This document shows, one piece after another, positions 6,349 to 12,697 of a stretch of 29,874 bases of DNA. The notes below the pieces were generated by a model that searched no databases, had not been told where the DNA came from, and saw nothing but the letters and a program-made list of their open reading frames with translations. Location: the NCBI GenBank assembly GCA_963620985.1, contig CAVFCI010000019.1, positions 1 through 29,874 of the forward strand, in the 5' to 3' direction. Each line of letters begins with the position of its first letter. Positions within the stretch are counted from its first letter, which is position 1. The position numbers and the translations under genes are program-made. The DNA is from F23-B02 sp963620985. Lineage in GTDB: Bacteria > Bacillota > Clostridia > Oscillospirales > Oscillospiraceae.

Positions 6349-7629
6349 ATGTCTGACAGTTGTGAAAAATTCATGTTCAGCAAAAGCCTGTCCGAAGAGA
6401 TAAAGAACAGATTCTACTATGTGGATGCCGATCCCGAATTCGGCGAGCGCCTGTTCTTTGAAAACTCCGGCGGCTCGCTCAGGCTGAAGGAGTCCGTGCT
6501 CAAGCAGGCGGAGTATCAGGCTTACCCCGATTGTCCCGAAAGAACGCACAACCGCTCCCTTGACCTGAAGAAGGTCCAGCTTCAGGGCATCGACGACATA
6601 ATGAAGGTCGTATTCGGTGCAAAGGACGGTGCGCTCGTGAGCGAAATGACCGCATCTCAGGTCATGTTCCAGACGGTCGGAGCAATACTGGAAAACTGCC
6701 CCGGCGACAATGCGGTGACCTCGGTCATGGAGCATCCCTCGGCCTTTGACGCGGTGAAATACTACTGCGGCAAGACCGGCAAGGAGTTCAGAGTTGTCGG
6801 CGCAAACCCCGCAAGCGGCAGGATAGAGGTCGAGGATATCAAAAAGGCCGTAACTCCGACCACGACGCTTTTAAGCGTCATGTGGGCGTCCAACATCACC
6901 GGCGCTATAATGGACATGGAGGGCATCGTAAAGGCGGCAAGAGAGATAAATCCCGATATTTACATCGTCGCCGATGCGGTGCAGCATATCCCCCATGCAG
7001 CCGTTGACGTTGACGCGCTCAAGCTCGACGGTGTAAACTTCGGCCCCTACAAGTTCTTCGGCACACGCGGCATGGGCTACGGCTATGTTTCCGACAGAGT
7101 TGCGCTGCTCCCGCACAGGAAGGTGCTTGCAAGAGACCCGAAGATATGGGAGCTCGGCTCGCCCACGCCCGGCAACTTTGCCGCAATGACCGCCGTCGTG
7201 GACTATGTGTGCTGGATAGGACAGCAGTTTTCCGACTCGGAGGATCGCCGTGAGCAGTACGTTGAGGGCATGAAGCGTATCCACATGCACGAGCAGTCGC
7301 TGCTCGAACTCATGCTCAACGGCACGGCAAACGCCGCCGGACTGCGCAGCATCTCGGGCGTTGAGGTGTATGCCGACGATCCCGATCTGTCAAGGCGCGA
7401 CCTCATAGTCGGCATAGGCTTCAAGAACCTGTCGTATTCCGACGCGGTGCTCGAATACCGCAAGAGAGGCGTTATCGTATTTGAGCGTCTCAACTCCAGC
7501 CCGTACTCCAAGCGCGCTGTCGAGGCTATCGGTACGACCGGTGCGATCCGCGTATCGCCGCTGCACTGCCACACCGAGGAGGATATCGAGAAATATCTCC
7601 TCATAACAAAGGAAATAGCCGAGCTGTAA
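6349..7629 (+). CDS. Class V aminotransferase-fold PLP enzyme, substrate unknown
   Basis: This 426-residue fold-type I PLP enzyme is related to cysteine desulfurases and isopenicillin-N epimerase-like proteins. Visible cofactor residues are H129 (MEHPSAFDA), D209 (VADAVQHIPH) and the Schiff-base lysine K235 (GPYKFFGTRGMGYGYV). The C-terminal RVSPLHCHTEEDIEKYL is the usual family end. In the region where NifS has its catalytic loop cysteine, this protein reads ERLNSSPYSKRAVEA with no cysteine. It is therefore unlikely to be a desulfurase, and an aminotransferase, lyase or epimerase role is possible. It follows the NhaC-family gene after 55 bases and starts at ATG after AAGGAG. Its transcript would run into the palindrome at 7645-7676. 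Family assignment is firm; the reaction is unknown. Confidence 0.8.
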   Translation: MSDSCEKFMFSKSLSEEIKNRFYYVDADPEFGERLFFENSGGSLRLKESVLKQAEYQAYPDCPERTHNRSLDLKKVQLQGIDDIMKVVFGAKDGALVSEMTASQVMFQTVGAILENCPGDNAVTSVMEHPSAFDAVKYYCGKTGKEFRVVGANPASGRIEVEDIKKAVTPTTTLLSVMWASNITGAIMDMEGIVKAAREINPDIYIVADAVQHIPHAAVDVDALKLDGVNFGPYKFFGTRGMGYGYVSDRVALLPHRKVLARDPKIWELGSPTPGNFAAMTAVVDYVCWIGQQFSDSEDRREQYVEGMKRIHMHEQSLLELMLNGTANAAGLRSISGVEVYADDPDLSRRDLIVGIGFKNLSYSDAVLEYRKRGVIVFERLNSSPYSKRAVEAIGTTGAIRVSPLHCHTEEDIEKYLLITKEIAEL

Positions 7630-7644
7630 GACCGGCAAACAAAC

Positions 7645-7676
7645 AAAGCTCCAGCTGCCGCGGCAGCTGGAGCTTT
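7645..7676. terminator. 32-base perfect palindrome, copy 1 (terminator-like)
   Basis: Two 16-base arms (AAAGCTCCAGCTGCCG and its exact complement) meet without a loop. It follows the PLP-enzyme gene by 15 bases. It is identical to 7898-7929. It has only a short T run (CTTT) after the stem, but the next hairpin (7677-7714) contains six T's. Confidence 0.6.
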
Positions 7677-7897
7677 CAGCGTGTCAAAAAAGTCTGTGAC
7701 TTTTTTGCACGCTGAAAATACGCCACATTTTTTGTGAAGCTTTCGCTTCACGAAAAATCTCGCTACGCTCGTCAAAAAGCCTGATAGCTCAGGCGTTTTT
7801 GATGGCTATAATCCAATTGCGAGCGGGGTCTTACCCCCTCGCGCTCCCCCGCTGCGCGGATGTTTTTCCTCAGCAGCATCGGTTTTTTGACAGTCTG
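7677..7897. mobile_element. MITE-like hairpin element with terminal inverted repeats
   Basis: This noncoding stretch of 221 bases has ends CAGCGTGTCAAAAAA (7677-7691) and, on the other strand, CAGACTGTCAAAAAA (7883-7897). These agree at 13 of 15 positions. Both ends directly abut identical 32-base palindromes. Inside are three further hairpins: 7677-7714 (arms include CAAAAAAGTC/GACTTTTTTG), 7728-7757 (TTTTTTGTGAAGC/GCTTCACGAAAAA) and about 7771-7802 (TCAAAAAGCCTGA/TCAGGCGTTTTTGA). No open frame with family-like sequence is present. The end motif recurs at 40-54. A small non-autonomous element or a dispersed terminator-associated repeat are both possible; movement is inferred, not shown. Confidence 0.45.
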
Positions 7898-7929
7898 AAA
7901 GCTCCAGCTGCCGCGGCAGCTGGAGCTTT
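7898..7929. terminator. 32-base perfect palindrome, copy 2 (terminator of the PIG-L gene)
   Basis: Identical in every base to 7645-7676. It lies 13 bases past the stop codon of the minus-strand deacetylase gene, where a terminator is expected. Together the two copies form direct repeats bracketing the 221-base element. Confidence 0.6.
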
Positions 7930-7942
7930 GTGTTCCGAATCT

Positions 7943-8707
7943 TTATTTCCCTGCCTCGGGCAGGCAGTGCATGCGCAGCGTGTCAAGCATGCGAAAGCCC
8001 TCGGCGTGGAGAGAGCCGCTGCGCAGGCCGAAGTCGAGCGAGCGGATGCGCAGGTACAGAGCTATCGCCCTGCCCTCGGCGCTGCCGTCGGGAAACTGGC
8101 TCTTGTGGCAGTCGAATATGGCGGAAAGCTGCCGCTTCAGCAGCTCCTTTGATGCTTTGACATAGCGGTTCGGCGAGGCGGTCAAGTAATACGCTATCGC
8201 CTTCACGGGTGCGGCTGACGCGCCGTGGCGCTGCATTATGCCCTCGTAGGGCGCAAAATACGCGATCTCGGAGGCTGCCCTGCCGACGTTTAAATGATCG
8301 GGGTGGCACTCGCTTTTGACCTGCGGGTCGGGGCAGAATATGATATCGGGCTTAAAATCGCCCACGGCCTTTGCAATGGCAGACAGCAGCTCGCGGGTAT
8401 CGTAAAAGCCGCCGTCGCAGAACGGGAGGAAGGATAGCTCCTCAACGCCCAGCTTTTCCGCCGAGGCTCTTGCCTCGGCCTGCCGGATGGGGATAAGCTC
8501 CTCCGGCGGCACGGTGCCCGAGCCGTATCGTCCGTCGATGCAGCACAAAAACGCGAGCTTTTTACCCATGCCTGCGAGCTTTGCCGCCGTTGCTCCCGCG
8601 CCGATCTCTATATCGTCGGGGTGCGGTCCGATGAAAAGATACCGCTCGAAGCTCTCAATACGCGGCAGGGGAGAGGCGAGGCTTATCGCAAGCCCTGTTA
8701 TGCTCAT
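7943..8707 (-). CDS. PIG-L/LmbE-family deacetylase
   Basis: This 254-residue zinc-dependent de-N-acetylase family protein has the motif PHPDD at 28-32 (zinc ligands H29 and D32, catalytic base D31) and HPDH at 135-138 (third ligand H138). Members remove acetyl groups from N-acetylglucosamine-containing molecules such as GlcNAc-PI, GlcNAc-malate, mycothiol precursors and chitobiose. No signal peptide is evident, so the substrate is probably cytoplasmic. The ATG overlaps the stop of the upstream GPH symporter gene by four bases (ATGA), so the two are translationally coupled. The deacetylase may therefore act on the imported sugar. There is no bshA or bshC nearby, so bacillithiol synthesis is not supported. 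The gene ends at the palindromic terminator 7898-7929. Confidence 0.85.
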   Translation of the reverse strand: MSITGLAISLASPLPRIESFERYLFIGPHPDDIEIGAGATAAKLAGMGKKLAFLCCIDGRYGSGTVPPEELIPIRQAEARASAEKLGVEELSFLPFCDGGFYDTRELLSAIAKAVGDFKPDIIFCPDPQVKSECHPDHLNVGRAASEIAYFAPYEGIMQRHGASAAPVKAIAYYLTASPNRYVKASKELLKRQLSAIFDCHKSQFPDGSAEGRAIALYLRIRSLDFGLRSGSLHAEGFRMLDTLRMHCLPEAGK

Positions 8708-10179
8708 GCCGTTTCTCCCTTGCGGGCGGCTATCTCGCCGCAGATGCGGTCATACTCGTCCTCGTCGAGCTTATAGTGCTTTTTGTACAGGAAATAGCTC
8801 AGAAGCATGAGCACGCAGGGGATGAGGATCATGCACAGCAGCAGTGCCAGCGTCTTGCCCGGCTCGATGCCCGCAATGACATTGTCGATGGCAAGGATCT
8901 TGTCCTGCTCGGAGATGAGATTGCGCGCACACTCGTTTTCAAAGTCGGAGATGCGGTTGGTGTACTGCGTCACGCCGAAGATGATGTAGCTGAGATTCGT
9001 TACGAGAACGATCAGCGCCGAGGACATCTTGGTCAAAAACGGGCGCAGGGAGGTGATTATCGCCTCGTCGCGTGAGCCCGTGCGGTATTCGTTGTACTCG
9101 ACCGTGTTTATAATGGAGATCATCATGATGAGATAGTAGCCGTACTGGCCGAAGTTTGAAAGCGCGTAGCCGACGGTTATCAGCCAGAACTTGAGCATCG
9201 TCGAAGGCAGAGCGAGACCGGCAACGAGCATGAGCGCGTAGCCGCTCATAGAGATGCAGGCGAGTATCGTCATGAGCTTCTTGCGCTTTATATGGCGCGA
9301 GATAGCGGGGTAGAAGATCATGAGGAAGGCTGTGACGGACATGCCGACGATGGAAAACAGCGAAAACAGGCCGCCCTCGTAGCCGAAGTCAAAATAAATG
9401 TACGTTGCACCGATGCCGCCTACGATGAGGCCGTTGCCGACCTGCTGGAGAAGGAAAATGAGGCTTATCCACAGCAGCTGGTCGTTGCCGGTGATGGTCG
9501 TCCATATCTTCTTGAAGCTTATGGGGGGAGCCTCGGTGTATTCACGGTTTTCGCGCACGCCGAAGATGGTAAAGCACAGGAACAGCGGCGCGAGCACGCA
9601 GATGATGAGCGCTATCCTGCCGTAGGCGATCGTCGTGCTGCCGCCGATGGCCTTGTCGCCGACGGTGAATATGGGGATGAGAACGCTCGCCAGCGTTCCG
9701 CCGATGCCGGCAAACAGCGTCGCGCGCGAGGCAAACTGGTTTCTCGCGTTCGCGTCGGTCGAGAGCGCGGGTACCATGCCCCAGTAGGAGATGTCATGCA
9801 TCGTGAAGGTTATCGAGTACATGAAGTAGATGACACCGAAGAACCAGACGAAGCTCCAGCCCTGAAGCTCGGTGTTGAAGGCGAGGTACACGACGACCGA
9901 GGTCGTGAGTATGCCGATGACGAGCCATGGCTTGAACTTGCCCCAGCGCGTGCGTGTGCGCTCGATGATATTGCCCATGATCGGGTCGTTGAGCGCATCG
10001 AATATCCGCGCCGCGACGACGATTGCCGTTATCGCGCCGAACTGCGTGTTCGTGAGGTTCCGTGTGAACAGCACGAAGGTTATGATACAGCTCGTGAAAA
10101 GGTAATATATCATATCCCTGCCGACCGTGCCGAGCGGGAACATGATAAGATTTTTCTTTCTCTGTTTGAGGTCTTCCAT
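8704..10179 (-). CDS. GPH-family (MelB-like) sugar:cation symporter
   Basis: This 491-residue transporter has about twelve membrane segments. The N-terminal stretch with GRDMIYYL, then DALNDPIMGNIIERTRTRWGKFKPW at about residues 60-86, is the hallmark of the glycoside-pentoside-hexuronide:cation symporter family. The conserved aspartates of the D-x-x-x-D region bind the coupling cation in MelB. It imports a glycoside or related sugar with Na+ or H+ across the cytoplasmic membrane. The start ATG at 10179 follows an AGGAG site. It forms an operon with the PIG-L deacetylase (4-base overlap), which hints at an N-acetylated sugar as substrate; that is inference. It is divergent from xpt. Confidence 0.87.
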   Translation of the reverse strand: MEDLKQRKKNLIMFPLGTVGRDMIYYLFTSCIITFVLFTRNLTNTQFGAITAIVVAARIFDALNDPIMGNIIERTRTRWGKFKPWLVIGILTTSVVVYLAFNTELQGWSFVWFFGVIYFMYSITFTMHDISYWGMVPALSTDANARNQFASRATLFAGIGGTLASVLIPIFTVGDKAIGGSTTIAYGRIALIICVLAPLFLCFTIFGVRENREYTEAPPISFKKIWTTITGNDQLLWISLIFLLQQVGNGLIVGGIGATYIYFDFGYEGGLFSLFSIVGMSVTAFLMIFYPAISRHIKRKKLMTILACISMSGYALMLVAGLALPSTMLKFWLITVGYALSNFGQYGYYLIMMISIINTVEYNEYRTGSRDEAIITSLRPFLTKMSSALIVLVTNLSYIIFGVTQYTNRISDFENECARNLISEQDKILAIDNVIAGIEPGKTLALLLCMILIPCVLMLLSYFLYKKHYKLDEDEYDRICGEIAARKGETA

Positions 10180-10212
10180 GACAAACTCCTATACAAACTT
10201 AATGTATCCTTT

Positions 10213-10241
10213 ATTTTAACAGCCGCCGGAGATAATAGCAA
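10213..10241 (-). promoter_or_regulatory. Promoter of the GPH symporter/PIG-L operon
   Basis: On the minus strand, TTGCTA (10236-10241) and TAAAAT (10213-10218) are separated by 17 bases. The predicted start is near 10206, giving a short leader before the ATG at 10179. No regulator gene adjoins this operon. Confidence 0.55.
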
Positions 10242-10281
10242 GCCGCGCACATGATGAACTTTGCGGCTCAAAATTGTTGCA

Positions 10282-10305
10282 TTTTCACAAAGAGCTTTGT
10301 GAAAA
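10282..10305. promoter_or_regulatory. 24-base dyad between divergent promoters (possible operator)
   Basis: Perfect 11-base arms TTTTCACAAAG and CTTTGTGAAAA surround an AG centre. It lies about midway between the minus-strand symporter promoter (-35 at 10236) and the plus-strand xpt promoter (-35 at 10322). It has no T run in transcript orientation and would not be transcribed from either predicted promoter, so a protein-binding site is more likely than a terminator. Confidence 0.4.
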
Positions 10306-10321
10306 CGGTCAAAATTCCGTC

Positions 10322-10350
10322 TTGCGAAATGCGTCGGAATCGGATAGAAT
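10322..10350 (+). promoter_or_regulatory. Promoter of xpt
   Basis: TTGCGA (10322-10327) and TAGAAT (10345-10350) are separated by 17 bases. The predicted start is near 10357, leaving a leader of only about 30 bases. There is therefore no room for the purine riboswitch that precedes xpt in Bacillus subtilis. Confidence 0.55.
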
Positions 10351-10388
10351 GTGTGTTATTCATTCAATAAATTTACGAGGTGGTCAAA

Positions 10389-10964
10389 TTGCAGGAGCTT
10401 ATCGAACGCATAAAGCGCGACGGCGTAGTCAAGCCCGGCGGAGTTTTGAAGGTGGACAGCTTTTTAAATCACCAGATCGACCCGATGCTGAGCTACAATA
10501 TGGCGCAGGAGATACACAGGCTGTTCGGAAACGACGGTGTCAACAAGATACTCACCATCGAGGCCTCCGGCATCGGCATGGCGGTGCTGACGGGACTTGC
10601 GTTCGGCTGCCCCGTCGTGTTTGCAAAAAAGAGCAAGACCATAAACCTCTCGGACGACGTGTATTCAACGACGGTGTATTCCTTCACGCATCAGGTCTCA
10701 AAGCAGGTGCTCGTTTCAAAGCGCTATCTTCAGCCCGGCGACAGGGTGCTGATAGTTGACGACTTCCTCGCAAACGGCGCAGCCCTCGAGGGCCTGTGCG
10801 ATATCGTCGAGCAGGCCGGAGCCGAGGCTGTCGGCGCTGCCATTGCGATAGAGAAGGCCTTCCAGCCCGGCGGCGAAAAGCTGCGCGCAAGAGGTCTGCG
10901 CATCGAGGCGCTTGCCCGTATCGAGTCGATGGGCGACGACAGCATAGTTTTCTGTCAGGAATAA
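10389..10964 (+). CDS. xpt: Xanthine phosphoribosyltransferase
   Basis: This 191-residue cytoplasmic enzyme of purine salvage converts xanthine and PRPP to XMP. The N-terminal GGVLKVDSFLNHQIDP, the ASGIGMAVLTGL loop, VVFAKKSKTINL, and the PRPP-binding VLIVDDFLANG (about 122-132) closely follow B. subtilis Xpt in order and length. I chose the TTG at 10389 because GAGGTGG lies six to twelve bases upstream and the protein then begins MQELIERIKRDGVV, aligned with known Xpt starts. The in-frame GTG at 10380 overlaps that ribosome binding site. It lies upstream of a guanine-riboswitch-controlled nucleoside importer, with no clear terminator between, so some readthrough is possible. It is divergent from the GPH symporter. 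Confidence 0.92.
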   Translation: MQELIERIKRDGVVKPGGVLKVDSFLNHQIDPMLSYNMAQEIHRLFGNDGVNKILTIEASGIGMAVLTGLAFGCPVVFAKKSKTINLSDDVYSTTVYSFTHQVSKQVLVSKRYLQPGDRVLIVDDFLANGAALEGLCDIVEQAGAEAVGAAIAIEKAFQPGGEKLRARGLRIEALARIESMGDDSIVFCQE

Positions 10965-11016
10965 ACATGCACAAAAAACGCGGCGAAAAAATGTGAAACT
11001 TGGCTAAAACCCAGTC

Positions 11017-11045
11017 TTGACTTTTGCCGCTGCACTTGTTATCCT
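11017..11045 (+). promoter_or_regulatory. Promoter of the riboswitch-controlled nucleoside importer operon
   Basis: TTGACT (11017-11022) and TATCCT (11040-11045) are 17 bases apart. The predicted start is near 11052, about 33 bases before the riboswitch aptamer. A small hairpin GTTCC...GGAAC lies just downstream, between the promoter and the aptamer. Confidence 0.55.
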
Positions 11046-11084
11046 AAAAGTGTTCCCGATGCGGAACGCGCAAAACCGAATATT

Positions 11085-11153
11085 TTCGATATATAGCAAA
11101 TGATATGGATTTGAAGTCTCTACCCGGACGCCGTAAATGACCGGACTATCGAA
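11085..11153 (+). ncRNA. Guanine-class purine riboswitch aptamer
   Basis: P1 is TTCGATA (11085-11091) with TATCGAA (11147-11153). P2 is CAAAT/ATTTG around the canonical L2 loop GATATGG. The J2/3 segment AAGTCTCTACC differs from the xpt aptamer only at the flipped-out position 48. L3 contains the canonical CCGTAAATG. The J3/1 segment reads GACTAT with cytosine at the specificity position (C74 in xpt numbering), which pairs with guanine or hypoxanthine; adenine riboswitches have uracil there. The core is retained, so function is likely. It precedes a nucleoside ABC importer operon. Confidence 0.92.
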
Positions 11154-11162
11154 GTTTTATAT

Positions 11163-11190
11163 AAAGGGATAAGCAGCTGCTTTTCCCTTG
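11163..11190 (+). other. Second hairpin in the riboswitch expression platform
   Basis: AAGGGATAAGCAG and CTGCTTTTCCCTT pair with one mismatch, forming a strong stem between the aptamer and the terminator. It could hold the expression platform in register or compete with another fold. Its role is unassigned. Confidence 0.4.
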
Positions 11191-11206
11191 GCTTTGGTAT
11201 TTTTAA

Positions 11207-11248
11207 CGCCGGTCACATATCCATGTGTCCGGCGCTTTCTGTTTTTTT
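11207..11248 (+). terminator. Riboswitch-controlled intrinsic terminator
   Basis: CGCCGGTCACAT (11207-11218) pairs with ATGTGTCCGGCG (11223-11234) with one mismatch, followed by a T-rich run ending in seven T's. GTCCGG in the 3' arm can alternatively pair with CCGGAC at 11141-11146 of the aptamer, which would serve as antiterminator when ligand is absent. Guanine would thus switch the operon off, as in other guanine riboswitches. Confidence 0.8.
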
Positions 11249-11303
11249 GTATCAAAGCCCTGACGGGTTTGATAATATAAAAATTTTGGAGGGTAACCGA
11301 AAG

Positions 11304-12551
11304 ATGATGAAGAAGATTACAGCACTGCTTCTTGCTATGGTCATGGTGTTTGCACTGTGCGCCTGCGGCAACAACGACGACACGAAGACCGATGACGGCG
11401 AGCAGACCGCATCCGAGATCAAAGTCGGATTCATATTCCTGCACGACGAGAACTCCACCTATGACCTTAACTTCATGAACGCAGCAGAGGCAGCATGCAA
11501 GGCACTCGGCCTGAGCGAGAGCCAGTATGTTTTCAAGAAGAACATCCCCGAGGGTCAGGAATGCTACGATGCAGCTGCCGAGCTCGCCGAGGAAGGCTGC
11601 AACATCATTTTCGCAGACAGCTTTGGCCATGAGTCCTTCATGATCGAGGCCGCAAAGGAATTCCCCGATGTTCAGTTCTGCCACGCCACCGGCACCCTTG
11701 CTCACACCGAAGGTCTTTCCAACTATCACAATGCCTTCGCTTCCATCTATGAAGGCCGCTATCTCGCAGGCATCGCAGCCGGCCTCAAGCTCAACGAGAT
11801 GATCGCAAACGGCACCGAGATCAACGGCACCGTCGTCACCGCAGACAACGCAAAGATCGGCTATGTCGGCGCATTCACCTACGCGGAAGTCATCTCCGGT
11901 TACACCTCTTTCTTCCTCGGCGCACGCTCTGTATGCCCCACCGTCACCATGGACGTGACCTTCACCGGCTCCTGGTACGATGAGACCGCAGAGAAGGAAG
12001 CCGCCAACACCCTTATCAAGAACGGCTGCAACCTCATCAGCCAGCACGCCGACTCCATGGGCGCTCCCACCGCATGCGAGACCGCAGGCGTTCCCAACGT
12101 CTCCTACAACGGCAGCACCATTTCCGCCTGCCCGAACACCTTTATCGTTTCCTCCCGCATCGACTGGGCTCCCTACTATGAGTACGCCATCAAGGCAGTC
12201 ATGAACGGCGAGACCATCGACACCGACTGGACCGGCACCCTCGCAACCGGCTCCGTTGTTCTCACCGACGTTAACGAGGCAGCCGCAGCAGAAGGCACCG
12301 CAGACGCTATCGCTGAGGCAAAGGCAAAGCTCGAGGACGGCAGCCTGAAGGTCTTCGACACCAGCACCTTCACCGTCAAGGGCGAGAAGCTCAGCAGCTA
12401 CATGGCCGACGTTGACACCGATGCAGACTACACCGCAGACACCGAGGCTATAAAGGACGGCGCATTCCTCGAGTCCACCTACCGCTCCGCTCCTTACTTC
12501 GATATTCAGATCGACGGCATCAACCTGCTCGACACCAACTTCGGCGGCTGA
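11304..12551 (+). CDS. BMP-family lipoprotein, nucleoside ABC transporter substrate-binding protein
   Basis: This 415-residue lipoprotein is the extracellular binding component of a BMP/PnrA-type nucleoside importer. The start follows GGAGGG at about 11289 and gives a signal peptide MMKKITALLLAMVMVFALCAC whose lipobox ends at the cysteine after LCA. The mature part has the type I periplasmic fold of the BmpA/PnrA family: VGFIFLHDENSTYDLNF, the segment with FADSFGHESFMIEAA, then KIGYVGAFTYAEVISGYTSF. It is the first gene behind the guanine riboswitch and is followed by an ATPase and two permeases. PnrA-type proteins bind purine nucleosides, which fits the riboswitch ligand. A hairpin after the stop may keep this gene expressed above the membrane components. 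Confidence 0.9.
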   Translation: MMKKITALLLAMVMVFALCACGNNDDTKTDDGEQTASEIKVGFIFLHDENSTYDLNFMNAAEAACKALGLSESQYVFKKNIPEGQECYDAAAELAEEGCNIIFADSFGHESFMIEAAKEFPDVQFCHATGTLAHTEGLSNYHNAFASIYEGRYLAGIAAGLKLNEMIANGTEINGTVVTADNAKIGYVGAFTYAEVISGYTSFFLGARSVCPTVTMDVTFTGSWYDETAEKEAANTLIKNGCNLISQHADSMGAPTACETAGVPNVSYNGSTISACPNTFIVSSRIDWAPYYEYAIKAVMNGETIDTDWTGTLATGSVVLTDVNEAAAAEGTADAIAEAKAKLEDGSLKVFDTSTFTVKGEKLSSYMADVDTDADYTADTEAIKDGAFLESTYRSAPYFDIQIDGINLLDTNFGG

Positions 12552-12577
12552 TATACCGAATAAGCAACATTAAATTA

Positions 12578-12610
12578 AAAGGAAGCTCCGCATTTCACGG
12601 AGCTTCCTTT
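12578..12610 (+). terminator. Intra-operon hairpin after the binding-protein gene
   Basis: AAAGGAAGCTCCG (12578-12590) and CGGAGCTTCCTTT (12598-12610) pair perfectly over 13 bases around a CATTTCA loop. The T run is only three bases, so it is probably a leaky terminator or an RNA-stabilising stem. Such stems are common after binding-protein genes. Confidence 0.6.
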
Positions 12611-12697
12611 AGCCTCTTATTTGGCTGCACAGGAAAGGGCATGAAGCGCTTCGCGCTTTTTCCTGCGCTGCCACTATTACACAACGGGAGTGAAGAG

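Noticed and set aside
6349..7629. Second cysteine desulfurase (SufS/CsdA type)
   Set aside because: The fold and PLP residues match, but the loop that should carry the catalytic cysteine has none, and no sufU, sufB or sufC gene is adjacent.
7645..7929. CRISPR array or toxin-antitoxin locus
   Set aside because: There are only two long repeats with one 221-base spacer and no cas genes, and no open frame of plausible composition inside.
7943..8707. BshB bacillithiol deacetylase
   Set aside because: The PIG-L motifs fit, but there is no bshA, bshC or methylglyoxal synthase neighbour, and coupling to a sugar symporter points elsewhere.
10357..10388. Purine riboswitch directly upstream of xpt
   Set aside because: The predicted leader is only about 30 bases and none of the aptamer core motifs (GATATGG loop, TCTACC, CCGTAAAT) occurs there; the only aptamer is at 11085-11153.
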